Shown: piece after piece, positions 56,001-64,000 of the stretch
How the letters are laid out: each line of letters opens with the position of its first letter
How positions within the stretch are numbered: position 1 is the first letter of the stretch
DNA from: Micromonospora sp. FIMYZ51
Lineage (GTDB): Bacteria; Actinomycetota; Actinomycetes; Mycobacteriales; Micromonosporaceae
Assembly (NCBI RefSeq): GCF_038246755.1
Contig: NZ_CP134706.1
Coordinates: 1,550,001-1,614,000 of the forward strand
Reading direction: 5' to 3'
DNA length: 64,000 nt
Made by a program: the position numbers and the translations under genes
Notes under the pieces: model-generated
Seen by the model: only the letters and a program-made list of their open reading frames with translations
Database searches by the model: none
Told to the model about the DNA's origin: nothing

Positions 56001-56198
56001 GCCGGTGCGGCGGGCTTCGTCGCGGGCCATGATCTCGTCGCGTGGGGCAGGCGGCGGGGCGGCGACGACCGCCTGCCGTGGTTCGGCTCCGGGCCACCCT
56101 GGCAGCAGGGCGGCGGTGAGTGCGGCCAACAGGACGCCGGTGAGGGTCAGCCTGGTGCGAGTACGCACAAGCGGGCTGATCAGGCGAGGCACGGTCAC
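53037..56198 (-). CDS. Secreted DNRLRE and FG-GAP repeat protein
   Basis: 1,053 residues. N-terminal signal/anchor (about 12-35), a Gly/Ser-rich spacer (139-163), then a DNRLRE domain (about 345-500; W-A-T-V-Y-K, S-F-W-R-M-G-F, N-N-H-S-W-N-C), a fibronectin-like segment (about 520-740) and at least five FG-GAP/VCBS blocks from about 755 on, recognised by D-V-T-G-D-G-V-P-D, D-I-T-G-D-K-R-P-D, D-I-D-L-D-G-T-P-D and D-V-N-R-D-G-I-P-D; these bind calcium and form a beta-propeller. GTG start at 56196-56198. It is divergent from the RHS gene with a shared intergenic region. DNRLRE is found at the N-terminus of WapA-like toxins, suggesting the two genes act together. Confidence 0.9.
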   Translation of the reverse strand: MTVPRLISPLVRTRTRLTLTGVLLAALTAALLPGWPGAEPRQAVVAAPPPAPRDEIMARDEARRTGNEVLVETATTATTMTWALPTGQLRTTIHATPQRVRDDAGRWVPVDNTLTHVTDGHDGLHIRPVNPPAPVRLFGGTPGDTGDSGGSGGSGGTGGSGGAGETVLAELELDGHTIAYTWPGPLPQPVLDGPRALYPEVLAGVDLLVVVRDDGAVAQLLIVKNRAAAAAPAVQALEYGLRSETLHFRRDATTGGVQALDPASGTEVGTIPTPFAWDSAGRDPEAPEAGPRTAVDTPADVLRLSGLAGSEPGARHAQIPTRLDGTGTGNARLHLDAAATGLLTDDETLFPVFLDPTLKSGRQAWATVYKQHPNTNTWNGTNFNSGTTDARVGYEQQTPLTARSFWRMGFSTTMKGADVSSASFKVYNNHSWNCTARQMELWQTAAISSGTTWNKQPTWQVSQDKKSFAYGYNTNCNEDYASFNVQKAAQAAANAGASNVTLGMRATSESDTLTWRKFQISKSELSVTYNQPPGEPTNGKTSPGGNCVAAPGSVTVARTNLVISAKAVDKDGNLKSLRFRFWKTGATVPSGTLRTPDSTGLASLTIPAAELEDQATYSWDVRAEDEVGAVSSYFPPGSEPCRVKIDATAPPAPDVSSDVWLEATEDGATWATVDFGGTGAIRFSATGAVRFTYSFESIATESVNATNGVATVPNLRPRHAGPTTLQVYAYDAVGNRSARTDYSFYVPPRASGDGPGDVTGDGVPDLILVDNNGNLRSYAGDRPAEGTGPDNGELYGWVYASYDNAGTLNPPGHWWNPTTGKAALITKHSDAYPGDGITDLFARTPDGGFWLYPGDGYGSFNVDKRLRIMLPANAPNPSTWTQIKALGDITGDKRPDLALRSGAEFWVLSGYTGAAFTEATLMNHDAWARRDVINIIDIDLDGTPDLLWRNLDAGTMYIRHGRPGAVAGSVDLNSLKLAANSRDGDVSYGTNWTEASIGVVVSIPDVNRDGIPDMWVRYESNGNMHIYHPTKTNTGQSKKVVLSANWRLYHAFG

Positions 56199-56646
56199 GG
56201 CGGGCTACTCCCGTGGGGCCGGGCGGACAGGGATAGGCGCGGAAACAGCCCCTCCGGCGGGCCGCGGGGCAGAAACGCGGGCACACGATCGCATGCCGAC
56301 AGGGCGCCCCGTCCATCCCGTCAATGTGATGAATTCGTGACCTTCACTCGGCGAACAACGCGCAGAATGCCGAGATTGCAGCTCATGTATGACGATTTGT
56401 CGATGTAACTTGTCCGGCCGTGGCCTGAACGCGCGTTTTGGTGATCTTCGTGTTGATCGATGATCCACTGTGGCGAAAGTTGAGTGACGAGGATCACTTG
56501 AACTTTGTTGAGATCACTTTCGGTGACCTTGAGTTGTGGTCGGCGCTGCCGGACAGTGCTCACGCACGTGCCGAACCGGCGCGTGCTACTCGCGGTTTTC
56601 CGCACCTTCCTCTTTCGTCTTCGCGCCTGGGTGGGAGTCGACGCGC
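56199..56646. promoter_or_regulatory. Divergent, AT-richer promoter region between the two large secreted genes
   Basis: 448 bp without a gene; its middle (56325-56540) is visibly richer in A/T than anything else in the window. GATCACTT is repeated at 56492 and 56512, exactly 20 bp apart, and GTGATCTT at 56441 is near the inverted form. These could be operator sites for a shared regulator. No -10/-35 pair can be fixed with confidence. Confidence 0.5.
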
Positions 56647-59600
56647 ATGCGTGGTACCGGTTTGCTGGCCCGGCGGTGGGTGCGCCCCACCCGTACGGCG
56701 TTCGTTCTGACGCTGTCCACGGTCATGGCGGTGACGAGCCTGCCCGCCGCCGCGTTCGCGATCCCCGCGCCCGGCATGAGCCGGGTGGACATCGACCTGC
56801 CGGATATCCCGGAGGTCGACCAGGTCGACCCGAACGAGCAGGCGGTCACGGACCTGCTCACCGACGAGCCGGAGCCGGTCGAGCCCTACGAGCCGGCGGC
56901 CGTCGACGCATGGCAGCAGGGCACCGGGAGCGTGGACCTGACCGGGCTGGCGCCCGGCGAGGCCCTCCCGGTCGACGACCTGCCGGTCGCCCTCGGCGTG
57001 CCGGAGGGCGGCGACGCGGCGGCCCTCGCCGGCACCTGGACCGTCGACCTGGCCGCCCCCGAGGCGTCCCAGGACGCCGGTGTGTCCGGGTTGATCATGA
57101 AGGTCACCCCGCCGGCCACCGCCGACCCGGCCGCCGAGGTCGCGCTGAACGTGGACTACACGGACTTCGCCGACCTGTACGGCCCGCAGGCCGCCGACCG
57201 GTTCGGCGTCATGCTCCTGCCGGACTGTGTCTTCGACGACCCGGACGGCGGAGACTGCGCCGTCATCGAAGACGACCCGGAGCCCCAGACGCTCGGCGCT
57301 CAGGCGGTGCCGAGTGAGGTGGAGTTGGTCCCGGTCACCGGTGCCGGTGCCCGCTCCGCCCGCGTCGCCGGAGTGGACGAGGACGCCCCGGCCCGCCGGG
57401 TGGTCACCAGCACCGTGCCGGTCGGCCCGCTGTTCGGCGTCGAGCCCGGCACCGCCGGTCGGTCCGGGGTGGACGCCCAGGCGACCAGCGCGGGCGGCAA
57501 CGTGGTCGGCGTGCTGGACACCGGCGCGTCGGCGTCCGGCGACTTCACCGCCACTCCGCTGCTCTTCTCGGGCTCCTGGGCGGCGGGCTCCTCGTCCGGC
57601 GCGTTCACCTACTCGTACCAGGTGCAGGTGCCCGAGACCGCCGGTGGCCTGATGCCGAAGGTGGCGCTGGGCTACTCGTCGCAGTCGGTGGACGGGCGCA
57701 CCTCGGCCACGAACAACCAGGCCTCCTGGATCGGCGACGGCTGGGACTACGCGGCCGGCGCGATCACCCGCACCTACGCCAACTGCCGCCAGGACTCCAA
57801 GAAGGCGGGTTCGAACAACAAGGAGCACCGCACCGCAGATCTGTGCTGGGGCTCCGAGAACGCCACCCTCTCGCTCGGCGGAATGACCACCGAGCTGGTC
57901 CGCGACGACATCACCGGCACCTGGACCACCGCCAACGGTGACGGGTCAAAGGTCGAGCTGCGCAAGGACGCGACGCTCGCCAACGGTGACAAGGACGGCG
58001 AGTACTGGGTCGTCACCACGAAGGACGGCACCCGGTACCACTTCGGCCGGCACCGCCTGCCCGGCTGGTCCAGCGGCGACCCGGTCACCAACTCGGTCCT
58101 CACGGTGCCGGTGTACGGCAACCACGACGGCGAGGACTGCTACAAGGCGAACAACTGGGCCGGCTCGGTCTGCACCCAGGCGTGGCGGTGGTCGCTCGAC
58201 TACGTCGAGGACATCCACGGCAACGCGATGAGCCTGTGGTGGGCCAAGGAGAAGAACCGCTACGCCCAGAACTTCAACTTCCAGAAGTCGGTCGAGTACG
58301 ACCGCGGCGGCTACCTGCTCCGCATCGACTACGGACAGCGCAGCAACAACATCTACTCCACCCCGCCGCTGGCCCAGGTGACGTTCGACGTCAAGGAACG
58401 CTGCTTCGCGGAGGGCTCGCTCACCTGCTCCGAGTCGAACTTCAACAGCAAGATCCCGGACGACTACCGGATCTGGTACGACACCCCGGCGGACCTCGGG
58501 TGCATCGCGGGCCGCAAGTGCTGGAACGCCGGGCCCTCCTTCTTCACCCGCAAGCGGCTGGAGACCATCACCACGTACGCGCAGCGGCGCAGCGGCTCCA
58601 CCGCGCTCCAGAAGGTCGACGAGTACCAGCTCGAACAGTCCTTCCCGGTGCTGCGGACCGGTCCCAACACCGCGCTCTGGCTGGAGTCCATCAGCCGGAC
58701 CGGTTACGGCGTCGGTGGCGACGCGGCCAAGCTCAACGCGGTGCGGTTCGAGCACAACGCCGAGGACATGCCCAACCGGGTCAAGAACGACAACCGGCCC
58801 GGCTTCTCCCGGCTGCGCATCGCCCGGGTCGTCAACGAGTACGGCGGCGAGACCGTCGTCACCTACAAGAAGCCCGAGGGTGAGTGCAAGACGGGTAGCG
58901 GCCTGCCCACCACGACCGCCGGGCTGAAGGGGAACCAACGGCTCTGTTACCCCAGCTACTGGCACCCGGACGCGACAAACGACGACACGATCGACTGGTT
59001 CCACAAGTACGTCGTCGAGTCGGTCGAGGAACTGCCGGCCATCGACGGTGCCATCTCCACGGTGACCAAGTACGCGTACGCCGGTGCCGGCTGGAAGCTC
59101 GCCGAGCAGGAGTTCACCAAGAAGTCCCGGCGTACCTACTCGCAGTTCGCCGGCTTCGCCAAGGTCACCGTCCTCACCGGGCCGGAAGAGCCGGAGCTGG
59201 GCAGCCAGCGGACCAAGTCCGTCACCCGCTACTTCCAGGGCCTGGACGACTCCGCATCGGTGCGGGACGCCGCCGGCACCGAGATCGCCAAGGACCGGGA
59301 GGCGTTCGCCGGCCGCGTCGCCGAGGAACTCAGCTACGCCAGCGCCAGCGACGCCGACAGCAAGTGGCTCACCCGTAACGTCACCTATCCGGCGGTCAAG
59401 GAACTTGCCTCAAGGGCCCGTGACGACGGCCTCAGCCCGCTGAAGGCGTGGCGGGTAACCGACACGCGGTCGAAGGCGTGGGCGCGGACCTCGGCCAGCG
59501 ACGCCGACGCTCGCGTGGTCGAGACGAGGACCACGTACGACGAGGACCACGGCCTGCCGACGAGGATCGAATCGCTCGGCGACGTGGACAAGAACGGCGA

Positions 59601-62600
59601 CGAGTCCTGCACCGACGTCGAGTACCTCCACCGCACCGACAAGAACATCATCGGCCTGACCAAGCAGATCCTGACCAGTCCGACGACCTGCCTGGCCGCC
59701 AACTTCACCAATCTGAGCACGCTCTCCTCCGCCGGTCGGGTCGCCTACGACGGCGCCGCGTACGGCACGGCTCTGGCCTCGACCACCCGCGGCCTGGCCA
59801 CCCAGACCTGGTCGCTGAAGGCGGACGGCTCCGGCTACCAGAGCGACGGCACCACCAGCTTCGACGCCATCGGTCGGGTGCTGAACCGTACCGACCCCGA
59901 CGGCAAGGTCTCCCGGATCACCTACACGCCCGCCACCGGGCAGGCGTACTCGGTGACGGAGGAGAACTCGCTGCAACACAAGCAGACCCGGGAACTGGAC
60001 CCCGGCCGCGCGGTCACCCTGAAGACCACCGATCCGAACAACCGGGTCAGCCATGCCGAGTACGACGCGCTCGGCCGTCTGGTCAAGGCGTGGGCCGCCG
60101 GCCGCACCCCATCGCCCACGGCCGTGCCGGACTTCCGCGCTGAGTACGCCCTGCCGGCAGTGGTCGACGATCCGGAGAACCCCGGCGAGAAGATCCGCAA
60201 GCCGCCGTACATCACCACCTTCACCCGTGGGCACGAGGGGCGTATCCAGACCTCGGTCACCATCTACGACGGGTTGGGCCGGGAGCGGCAGACCCAGGTG
60301 GAGGCCACCAACGGCGGTCGCCTGATCACCGACACGCTCTACAACTCCGCCGGTGAGATCTGGCAGACCAACAACGCCTACCTCGCCAACGGTTCGCCGA
60401 TCGGCCGGCTCTTCGTGCCGTACGAGGATCCGGAGAACCCGGGCAACGTCCCGAACGCCACGCTCTACACCTACGACGGCCTCGGCCGGGTGGTCAAGGA
60501 ACTGCCCGTGCTCAACGGTGCCGAACGGCCGGAGCGGGCCACCCGCTACGAGTACGGCTTCGAGCACTCGACGGTGATCAACCCGCAGGGCGCGGCCTCG
60601 TACCGCATCTGGACCGACGCCCTGGGCCGCACCACGAAGGTCGACACCTTCACCGACGCCGCCCGGACCCAGTTCACCACCATGCACTACGAGTACGACT
60701 CGCGTGGCCAACTGGTGCAGGCCAACCACTCGGCGAACCCGGTCCCGTGGACCTGGGCGTACGACCAGCGTGGCCGGCTGACCCGGAGCACCGACCCGGA
60801 CACCGGCGCCACCACCATGACGTACGACCACCGTGACCGGCCGTTGACCACCACCAACGCCCGTGGCGTGACGGTGTGGAACGGGTACGACGAACTGTCC
60901 CGCCCGACCCAGCAGCGGCTCGGCGGCAGCGGCGGCACCCTGCTGGCCGAGTACACCTACGACACGGTGCCCGGCGGCAAGGGCCTGCCGGCCACGTCGA
61001 CCCGGTACACCGACGGCCTGCCGTACACCCAGTCGGTCGGCGGCTACACCCAGGACTACCAGCCCACCTCGACCACGCTGACGCTGCCGGAGTCGATCGC
61101 CACCACGTGGGGGCTGAACCGGGAGTACCGCTACGACTACACCTACACCGACACCGGCCTGCCCGAGTCGACCACGCTGCCGGCGGTCGGTTCGCTGCCC
61201 AGCGAGAAGCTGCTGGTCCGCTACAGCTCCGACGGCCTGCCACTCTCGGTTTCCGGCAAGGACTGGTACGGCTCCGAGACGGTCTACTCGCCGTACGGCC
61301 AGGTGCTGCGCTCCACCCTGGGCGCGCACCCGTACCGGGTGTGGACCATGGCCGACTACGACGACGCCAGCGGCGAACTCAAGCGCCAGCAGGTGTTCCG
61401 CGAGGTCAAGGATTCTCACCTCGTCTCCAACCGCTCCTACTCGTACGACAACGCCGGCAACGTCACCGCGATCCGGGAGCACGCCAGCGCCATCGCGGAG
61501 CGGCAGTGCTTCACCTACGACCCGCTGGGCCAGCTCCGCAATGCCTGGACGGCAACGAGTCAGACGTCCTGCGACGCCGGTCCGGGCACCGCGGCCTCGC
61601 CCAACGCGATTGCCGGCCCCGACGGCACCGGCTACTGGCAGGAGTACGAGTACGACCTGCTCGGCAACCGCACCAAGCTGGTCGAGCGCGACCTGACCGG
61701 CCGGACCTCCACCGGCCCGATCGAGACCACCTACGGCTACGGCTACGGCATGGAGGGCGGCGGGGCGCAGCCGCGCATCCTGGACGCCGTCACCAAGACC
61801 TACACCACCCCGCAGGGCGCGGCGATCGTCGCCGAGGCGAAGCGACTGTACGAGCTGACCGGCGAGGCCAAGTCGGTCACCTCGACCAGCAACGGTGACC
61901 AGCAGGAACTCTCCTGGACCTACGACGGCCAGGTCGAGCGGATCACCGGAGCCGGCAGCAAGGGCCGCACCGCGTACGTGGGTCTGGCCAGCAAGTGTCT
62001 GGACCTGAGTTCCAGCCTGGCGGAGCCGAACCGGCCGATCCAGCTCTACACCTGCAACGCCACGATCGCGCAGAAGTGGGCGTTCGTCCCGACGCCGGGC
62101 CAGAACAACGGCAACCTCGGCACCCTGTCGATCTTCGACTCCTGGTGTGCCCAGCCGGCCGCAAACACCGCCGGGTCGGCGCTGCGCCTCCAGCGTTGCG
62201 ACAACTCGCCCGCTCAGCAGGTGGAGCGGCTCTCGACGGGGCAGTTGAAGCACGCCGCCTCCGGGCTCTGTCTGGCCGTGCAGAACGGCGCCATCGCCAA
62301 CTCCACGCCGATCGTGCTCGCCGCCTGCGCCGGTGGTGTACCGGCCCAGGTGTGGGAGGCGGAGGACGAGACCCGGCACATCTACGGGCCGGGTGGTACG
62401 CGGCTGCTGAAGGTGCAGGGCCAGCAGGCCACGCTCGACCTCGGCGAGGCCCAGGTCTCGGTGCAGCGCGGCGGGATGCTGCTCAACACGCAGCGCACCT
62501 ACGCCGCGCCGGGTGGTGCGGTGATGCGGTACGCGTACGGCAGCGGCACCTCGTCAAACCTGGTCGCCCTCGCCGGTGACCACCAGGGCAGCCCGTACGC

Positions 62601-64000
62601 GGAGGTGGCACTCTCCGGCGAGATGCTCATGCGGATCCGCAAGCAGGACCCGTTCGGCAACCAGCGGATCGCCAACTCGCCCGCCAACCTTCAGACCAAC
62701 CTCGGTTTCCTGGGTGCGGTACGCGACGACGCCTCGGGCTTCGTGCCGCTGGGTGCCCGGCTGTACGACCCGGAGGTGGGTCGGTTCCTCTCCGCGGACC
62801 CGGTCCTGGATCTCACGGACCCGGTGCAGAACAACGGCTACACGTACGCGCACAACAACCCGGTGACGCACTCGGACCCGACCGGTCTGTCGGTGTCGCT
62901 GACCCCGTCCGAGATGGCGGCGGCGCTGGCCGGTGCCGGTCTGTCGGCGGCGATGGTCGCCCAGGCGCAGGCCAACATGAACCGCTCCCTGGTGTCGGTG
63001 ATCCTCGAATCGGCGTGGTACGTGCTGAAGGAGTTCATCGGGATCAACGATGCGATCAACTGCTTCGGCGGTGACATGTGGGCGTGCGGCAGCCTGATCA
63101 TCGGTGCGATCCCGTGGGGCAAGATCGCCAAGATCCCGTCGGTGATCAAGGCGGTCAACCGGACCATCAGCGCGATCCAGGCGTGGCATGCCGCGAAGCG
63201 TGCCGCCGAGGCGGTGCTGGCGGCGGCGCGGGCGGCCGAGGCTGCGGCACTCAACGCCAAGAAGTTGGCGATCGAGCGGGCGAAGAAGGCTGCTCAGGCG
63301 GCCAAGAAGAAAGCCGCCGACAAGGCCAATACGACGAGCAATCGCGCGGCGAACACGTCGAAGAAGACGGGTAACCCGGAGCAGAAGCAGGCCCAGGCGA
63401 AGTCCAACCCGAAGGCGTCGACCGCCGCATCCAGCGGCGCCGGCGGCAAGGGCGGCGGCGGTGGCAAGGGCGGCGGCGGGGGTGACGCGAAGCCGGGCGG
63501 CAAGTCGGGTGCTTCGGAACGTAGCAGCGGCGGCACCAGTGGTGGCTCCTGCAAAACCTCGGGCAACAGCTTCGTCCCGGGTACCCGGGTGCTGATGGCC
63601 GACGGATCGACCAAGCCGATCGAGGATGTCGAGCCGGGTGACGAGGTGGTGGTCACCGATCCGGAGACCGGTCGTACCGAGGTAGACACGGTTACCGCGA
63701 CGGTCACCGGTGACGGCGTCAAGCAGCTGGTGAAGGTCACCATCGACACAGACGGTGCGGATGGTTCCGAGACTGCCGAGGTCATCGCGACCGACGGTCA
63801 CCCGTTCTGGGTGCCTGAGCTGGGCGAGTGGGTCGACGCTACCGACCTCGAGGCCGGGCAGTGGCTGCGGACCAGCGCTGGCACGTACGTCCAGATCAGC
63901 GCTGTCGACCGCTGGAGCGTCCCCCGCGCCACCGTCCACAACCTCACCGTCGCCAACACCCACACGTACTACATTGTCGCGGATGACTCATCGCTTCTCG
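56647..64000 (+). CDS. Giant RHS/YD-repeat polymorphic toxin shell with ricin-type lectin and HINT domain, 3' truncated
   Basis: Open frame from ATG 56647 to the right edge, 2,451 residues visible. Signal peptide about 1-39 (R-R-W-V-R-P-T-R-T ... A-A-A-F-A). About 40-1000: shell region (Y-S-Y-Q-V-Q-V-P, G-D-G-W-D-Y). YD repeats follow to about 1770. A ricin-type trefoil lies at about 1779-1903 (C-L-D-L-S-S, Q-K-W-A-F, C-L-A-V-Q-N-G). Then D-H-Q-G-S-P (1978) and the RHS core end G-A-R-L-Y-D-P-E-V-G-R-F-L-S-A-D-P (about 2046), an Ala/Lys-rich helical linker, a Gly-rich spacer, and a pretoxin-HINT domain starting near Cys2302 (S-F-V-P-G-T-R-V-L-M). The toxin itself is beyond the window. Divergent from the DNRLRE/FG-GAP gene. 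Confidence 0.93.
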   Translation, partial: MRGTGLLARRWVRPTRTAFVLTLSTVMAVTSLPAAAFAIPAPGMSRVDIDLPDIPEVDQVDPNEQAVTDLLTDEPEPVEPYEPAAVDAWQQGTGSVDLTGLAPGEALPVDDLPVALGVPEGGDAAALAGTWTVDLAAPEASQDAGVSGLIMKVTPPATADPAAEVALNVDYTDFADLYGPQAADRFGVMLLPDCVFDDPDGGDCAVIEDDPEPQTLGAQAVPSEVELVPVTGAGARSARVAGVDEDAPARRVVTSTVPVGPLFGVEPGTAGRSGVDAQATSAGGNVVGVLDTGASASGDFTATPLLFSGSWAAGSSSGAFTYSYQVQVPETAGGLMPKVALGYSSQSVDGRTSATNNQASWIGDGWDYAAGAITRTYANCRQDSKKAGSNNKEHRTADLCWGSENATLSLGGMTTELVRDDITGTWTTANGDGSKVELRKDATLANGDKDGEYWVVTTKDGTRYHFGRHRLPGWSSGDPVTNSVLTVPVYGNHDGEDCYKANNWAGSVCTQAWRWSLDYVEDIHGNAMSLWWAKEKNRYAQNFNFQKSVEYDRGGYLLRIDYGQRSNNIYSTPPLAQVTFDVKERCFAEGSLTCSESNFNSKIPDDYRIWYDTPADLGCIAGRKCWNAGPSFFTRKRLETITTYAQRRSGSTALQKVDEYQLEQSFPVLRTGPNTALWLESISRTGYGVGGDAAKLNAVRFEHNAEDMPNRVKNDNRPGFSRLRIARVVNEYGGETVVTYKKPEGECKTGSGLPTTTAGLKGNQRLCYPSYWHPDATNDDTIDWFHKYVVESVEELPAIDGAISTVTKYAYAGAGWKLAEQEFTKKSRRTYSQFAGFAKVTVLTGPEEPELGSQRTKSVTRYFQGLDDSASVRDAAGTEIAKDREAFAGRVAEELSYASASDADSKWLTRNVTYPAVKELASRARDDGLSPLKAWRVTDTRSKAWARTSASDADARVVETRTTYDEDHGLPTRIESLGDVDKNGDESCTDVEYLHRTDKNIIGLTKQILTSPTTCLAANFTNLSTLSSAGRVAYDGAAYGTALASTTRGLATQTWSLKADGSGYQSDGTTSFDAIGRVLNRTDPDGKVSRITYTPATGQAYSVTEENSLQHKQTRELDPGRAVTLKTTDPNNRVSHAEYDALGRLVKAWAAGRTPSPTAVPDFRAEYALPAVVDDPENPGEKIRKPPYITTFTRGHEGRIQTSVTIYDGLGRERQTQVEATNGGRLITDTLYNSAGEIWQTNNAYLANGSPIGRLFVPYEDPENPGNVPNATLYTYDGLGRVVKELPVLNGAERPERATRYEYGFEHSTVINPQGAASYRIWTDALGRTTKVDTFTDAARTQFTTMHYEYDSRGQLVQANHSANPVPWTWAYDQRGRLTRSTDPDTGATTMTYDHRDRPLTTTNARGVTVWNGYDELSRPTQQRLGGSGGTLLAEYTYDTVPGGKGLPATSTRYTDGLPYTQSVGGYTQDYQPTSTTLTLPESIATTWGLNREYRYDYTYTDTGLPESTTLPAVGSLPSEKLLVRYSSDGLPLSVSGKDWYGSETVYSPYGQVLRSTLGAHPYRVWTMADYDDASGELKRQQVFREVKDSHLVSNRSYSYDNAGNVTAIREHASAIAERQCFTYDPLGQLRNAWTATSQTSCDAGPGTAASPNAIAGPDGTGYWQEYEYDLLGNRTKLVERDLTGRTSTGPIETTYGYGYGMEGGGAQPRILDAVTKTYTTPQGAAIVAEAKRLYELTGEAKSVTSTSNGDQQELSWTYDGQVERITGAGSKGRTAYVGLASKCLDLSSSLAEPNRPIQLYTCNATIAQKWAFVPTPGQNNGNLGTLSIFDSWCAQPAANTAGSALRLQRCDNSPAQQVERLSTGQLKHAASGLCLAVQNGAIANSTPIVLAACAGGVPAQVWEAEDETRHIYGPGGTRLLKVQGQQATLDLGEAQVSVQRGGMLLNTQRTYAAPGGAVMRYAYGSGTSSNLVALAGDHQGSPYAEVALSGEMLMRIRKQDPFGNQRIANSPANLQTNLGFLGAVRDDASGFVPLGARLYDPEVGRFLSADPVLDLTDPVQNNGYTYAHNNPVTHSDPTGLSVSLTPSEMAAALAGAGLSAAMVAQAQANMNRSLVSVILESAWYVLKEFIGINDAINCFGGDMWACGSLIIGAIPWGKIAKIPSVIKAVNRTISAIQAWHAAKRAAEAVLAAARAAEAAALNAKKLAIERAKKAAQAAKKKAADKANTTSNRAANTSKKTGNPEQKQAQAKSNPKASTAASSGAGGKGGGGGKGGGGGDAKPGGKSGASERSSGGTSGGSCKTSGNSFVPGTRVLMADGSTKPIEDVEPGDEVVVTDPETGRTEVDTVTATVTGDGVKQLVKVTIDTDGADGSETAEVIATDGHPFWVPELGEWVDATDLEAGQWLRTSAGTYVQISAVDRWSVPRATVHNLTVANTHTYYIVADDSSLL

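Noticed and set aside
59410..62379. A 989-codon open frame antisense to the RHS gene
   Set aside because: Long antisense frames arise from strong G/C bias at third positions; the plus strand has recognisable YD repeats, lectin and RHS core, whereas the antisense product is Gly/Val/Arg/Leu-rich with no motif.

Overview
The window looks like a chromosomal segment of a very GC-rich actinomycete, most likely Micromonospora or another member of the Micromonosporaceae. The reasons are the strong G/C bias at third codon positions, frequent GTG starts, the archaeal-type short ProS, an FtsY-Amt-GlnK-GlnD-Ffh order, and the rpsP-khpA-rimM-trmD-rplS-lepB and rpsB-tsf-pyrH-frr-cdsA-rlmN housekeeping blocks that are characteristic of Actinobacteria. 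No tRNA, rRNA, CRISPR array, insertion sequence or replication origin was recognised.

Layout. 1-4.5 kb: a DUF664 fragment cut by the left edge, a MarR regulator followed by its probable target (a 14-helix DHA2 drug exporter with paired palindromic operators), and a PhoD-type phosphatase. 4.6-11 kb: ftsY, a phosphotransferase-fold gene, then the nitrogen operon amt-glnK-glnD behind a near-canonical GlnR box; glnD carries an apparent frameshift in its last ACT domain. 11.2-14.8 kb: an ABC exporter plus two-component system lodged between glnD and ffh. 15-21.2 kb: ffh, an Uma2-family protein, an amidohydrolase, an unknown gene, proS and a DUF402 protein. 21.4-27.4 kb: rpsP, khpA, rimM, trmD, rplS, two signal peptidases, NUDIX, rnhB and DUF2469, tightly packed. 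27.5-37 kb: a block holding M23 peptidase, aminotransferase, xerC, MBL hydrolase, dprA, comM and yraN, which appears inverted relative to the usual actinobacterial order. 37-45 kb: rpsB, tsf, pyrH, frr, cdsA, rlmN, a DivIVA-domain gene (frameshifted) and DUF2631. 45.3-50.2 kb: an MBL-Rieske fusion, an FAD oxidoreductase and two membrane proteins. 50.3-64 kb: three large secreted proteins: an M14 peptidase, a DNRLRE/FG-GAP protein, and, divergent from the latter, a giant RHS protein with an inserted ricin-type lectin and a C-terminal HINT domain that runs off the right edge.

Most unusual features. A family of palindromic intergenic elements with a GGGGCCC core occurs five times (2.75, 11.06, 20.48, 37.04 and 46.94 kb). 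In four of the five cases it abuts or contains the stop codon of a gene, always in the same orientation relative to that gene. The right end looks like a secreted polymorphic-toxin locus whose WapA-like parts are split over two divergent genes. Other points are paired TGTCCACAG boxes with a fixed 19-bp period in two intergenic regions, two MITE-like inverted repeats, low-complexity linker expansions in several housekeeping proteins, and two apparent frameshifts in otherwise conserved genes.
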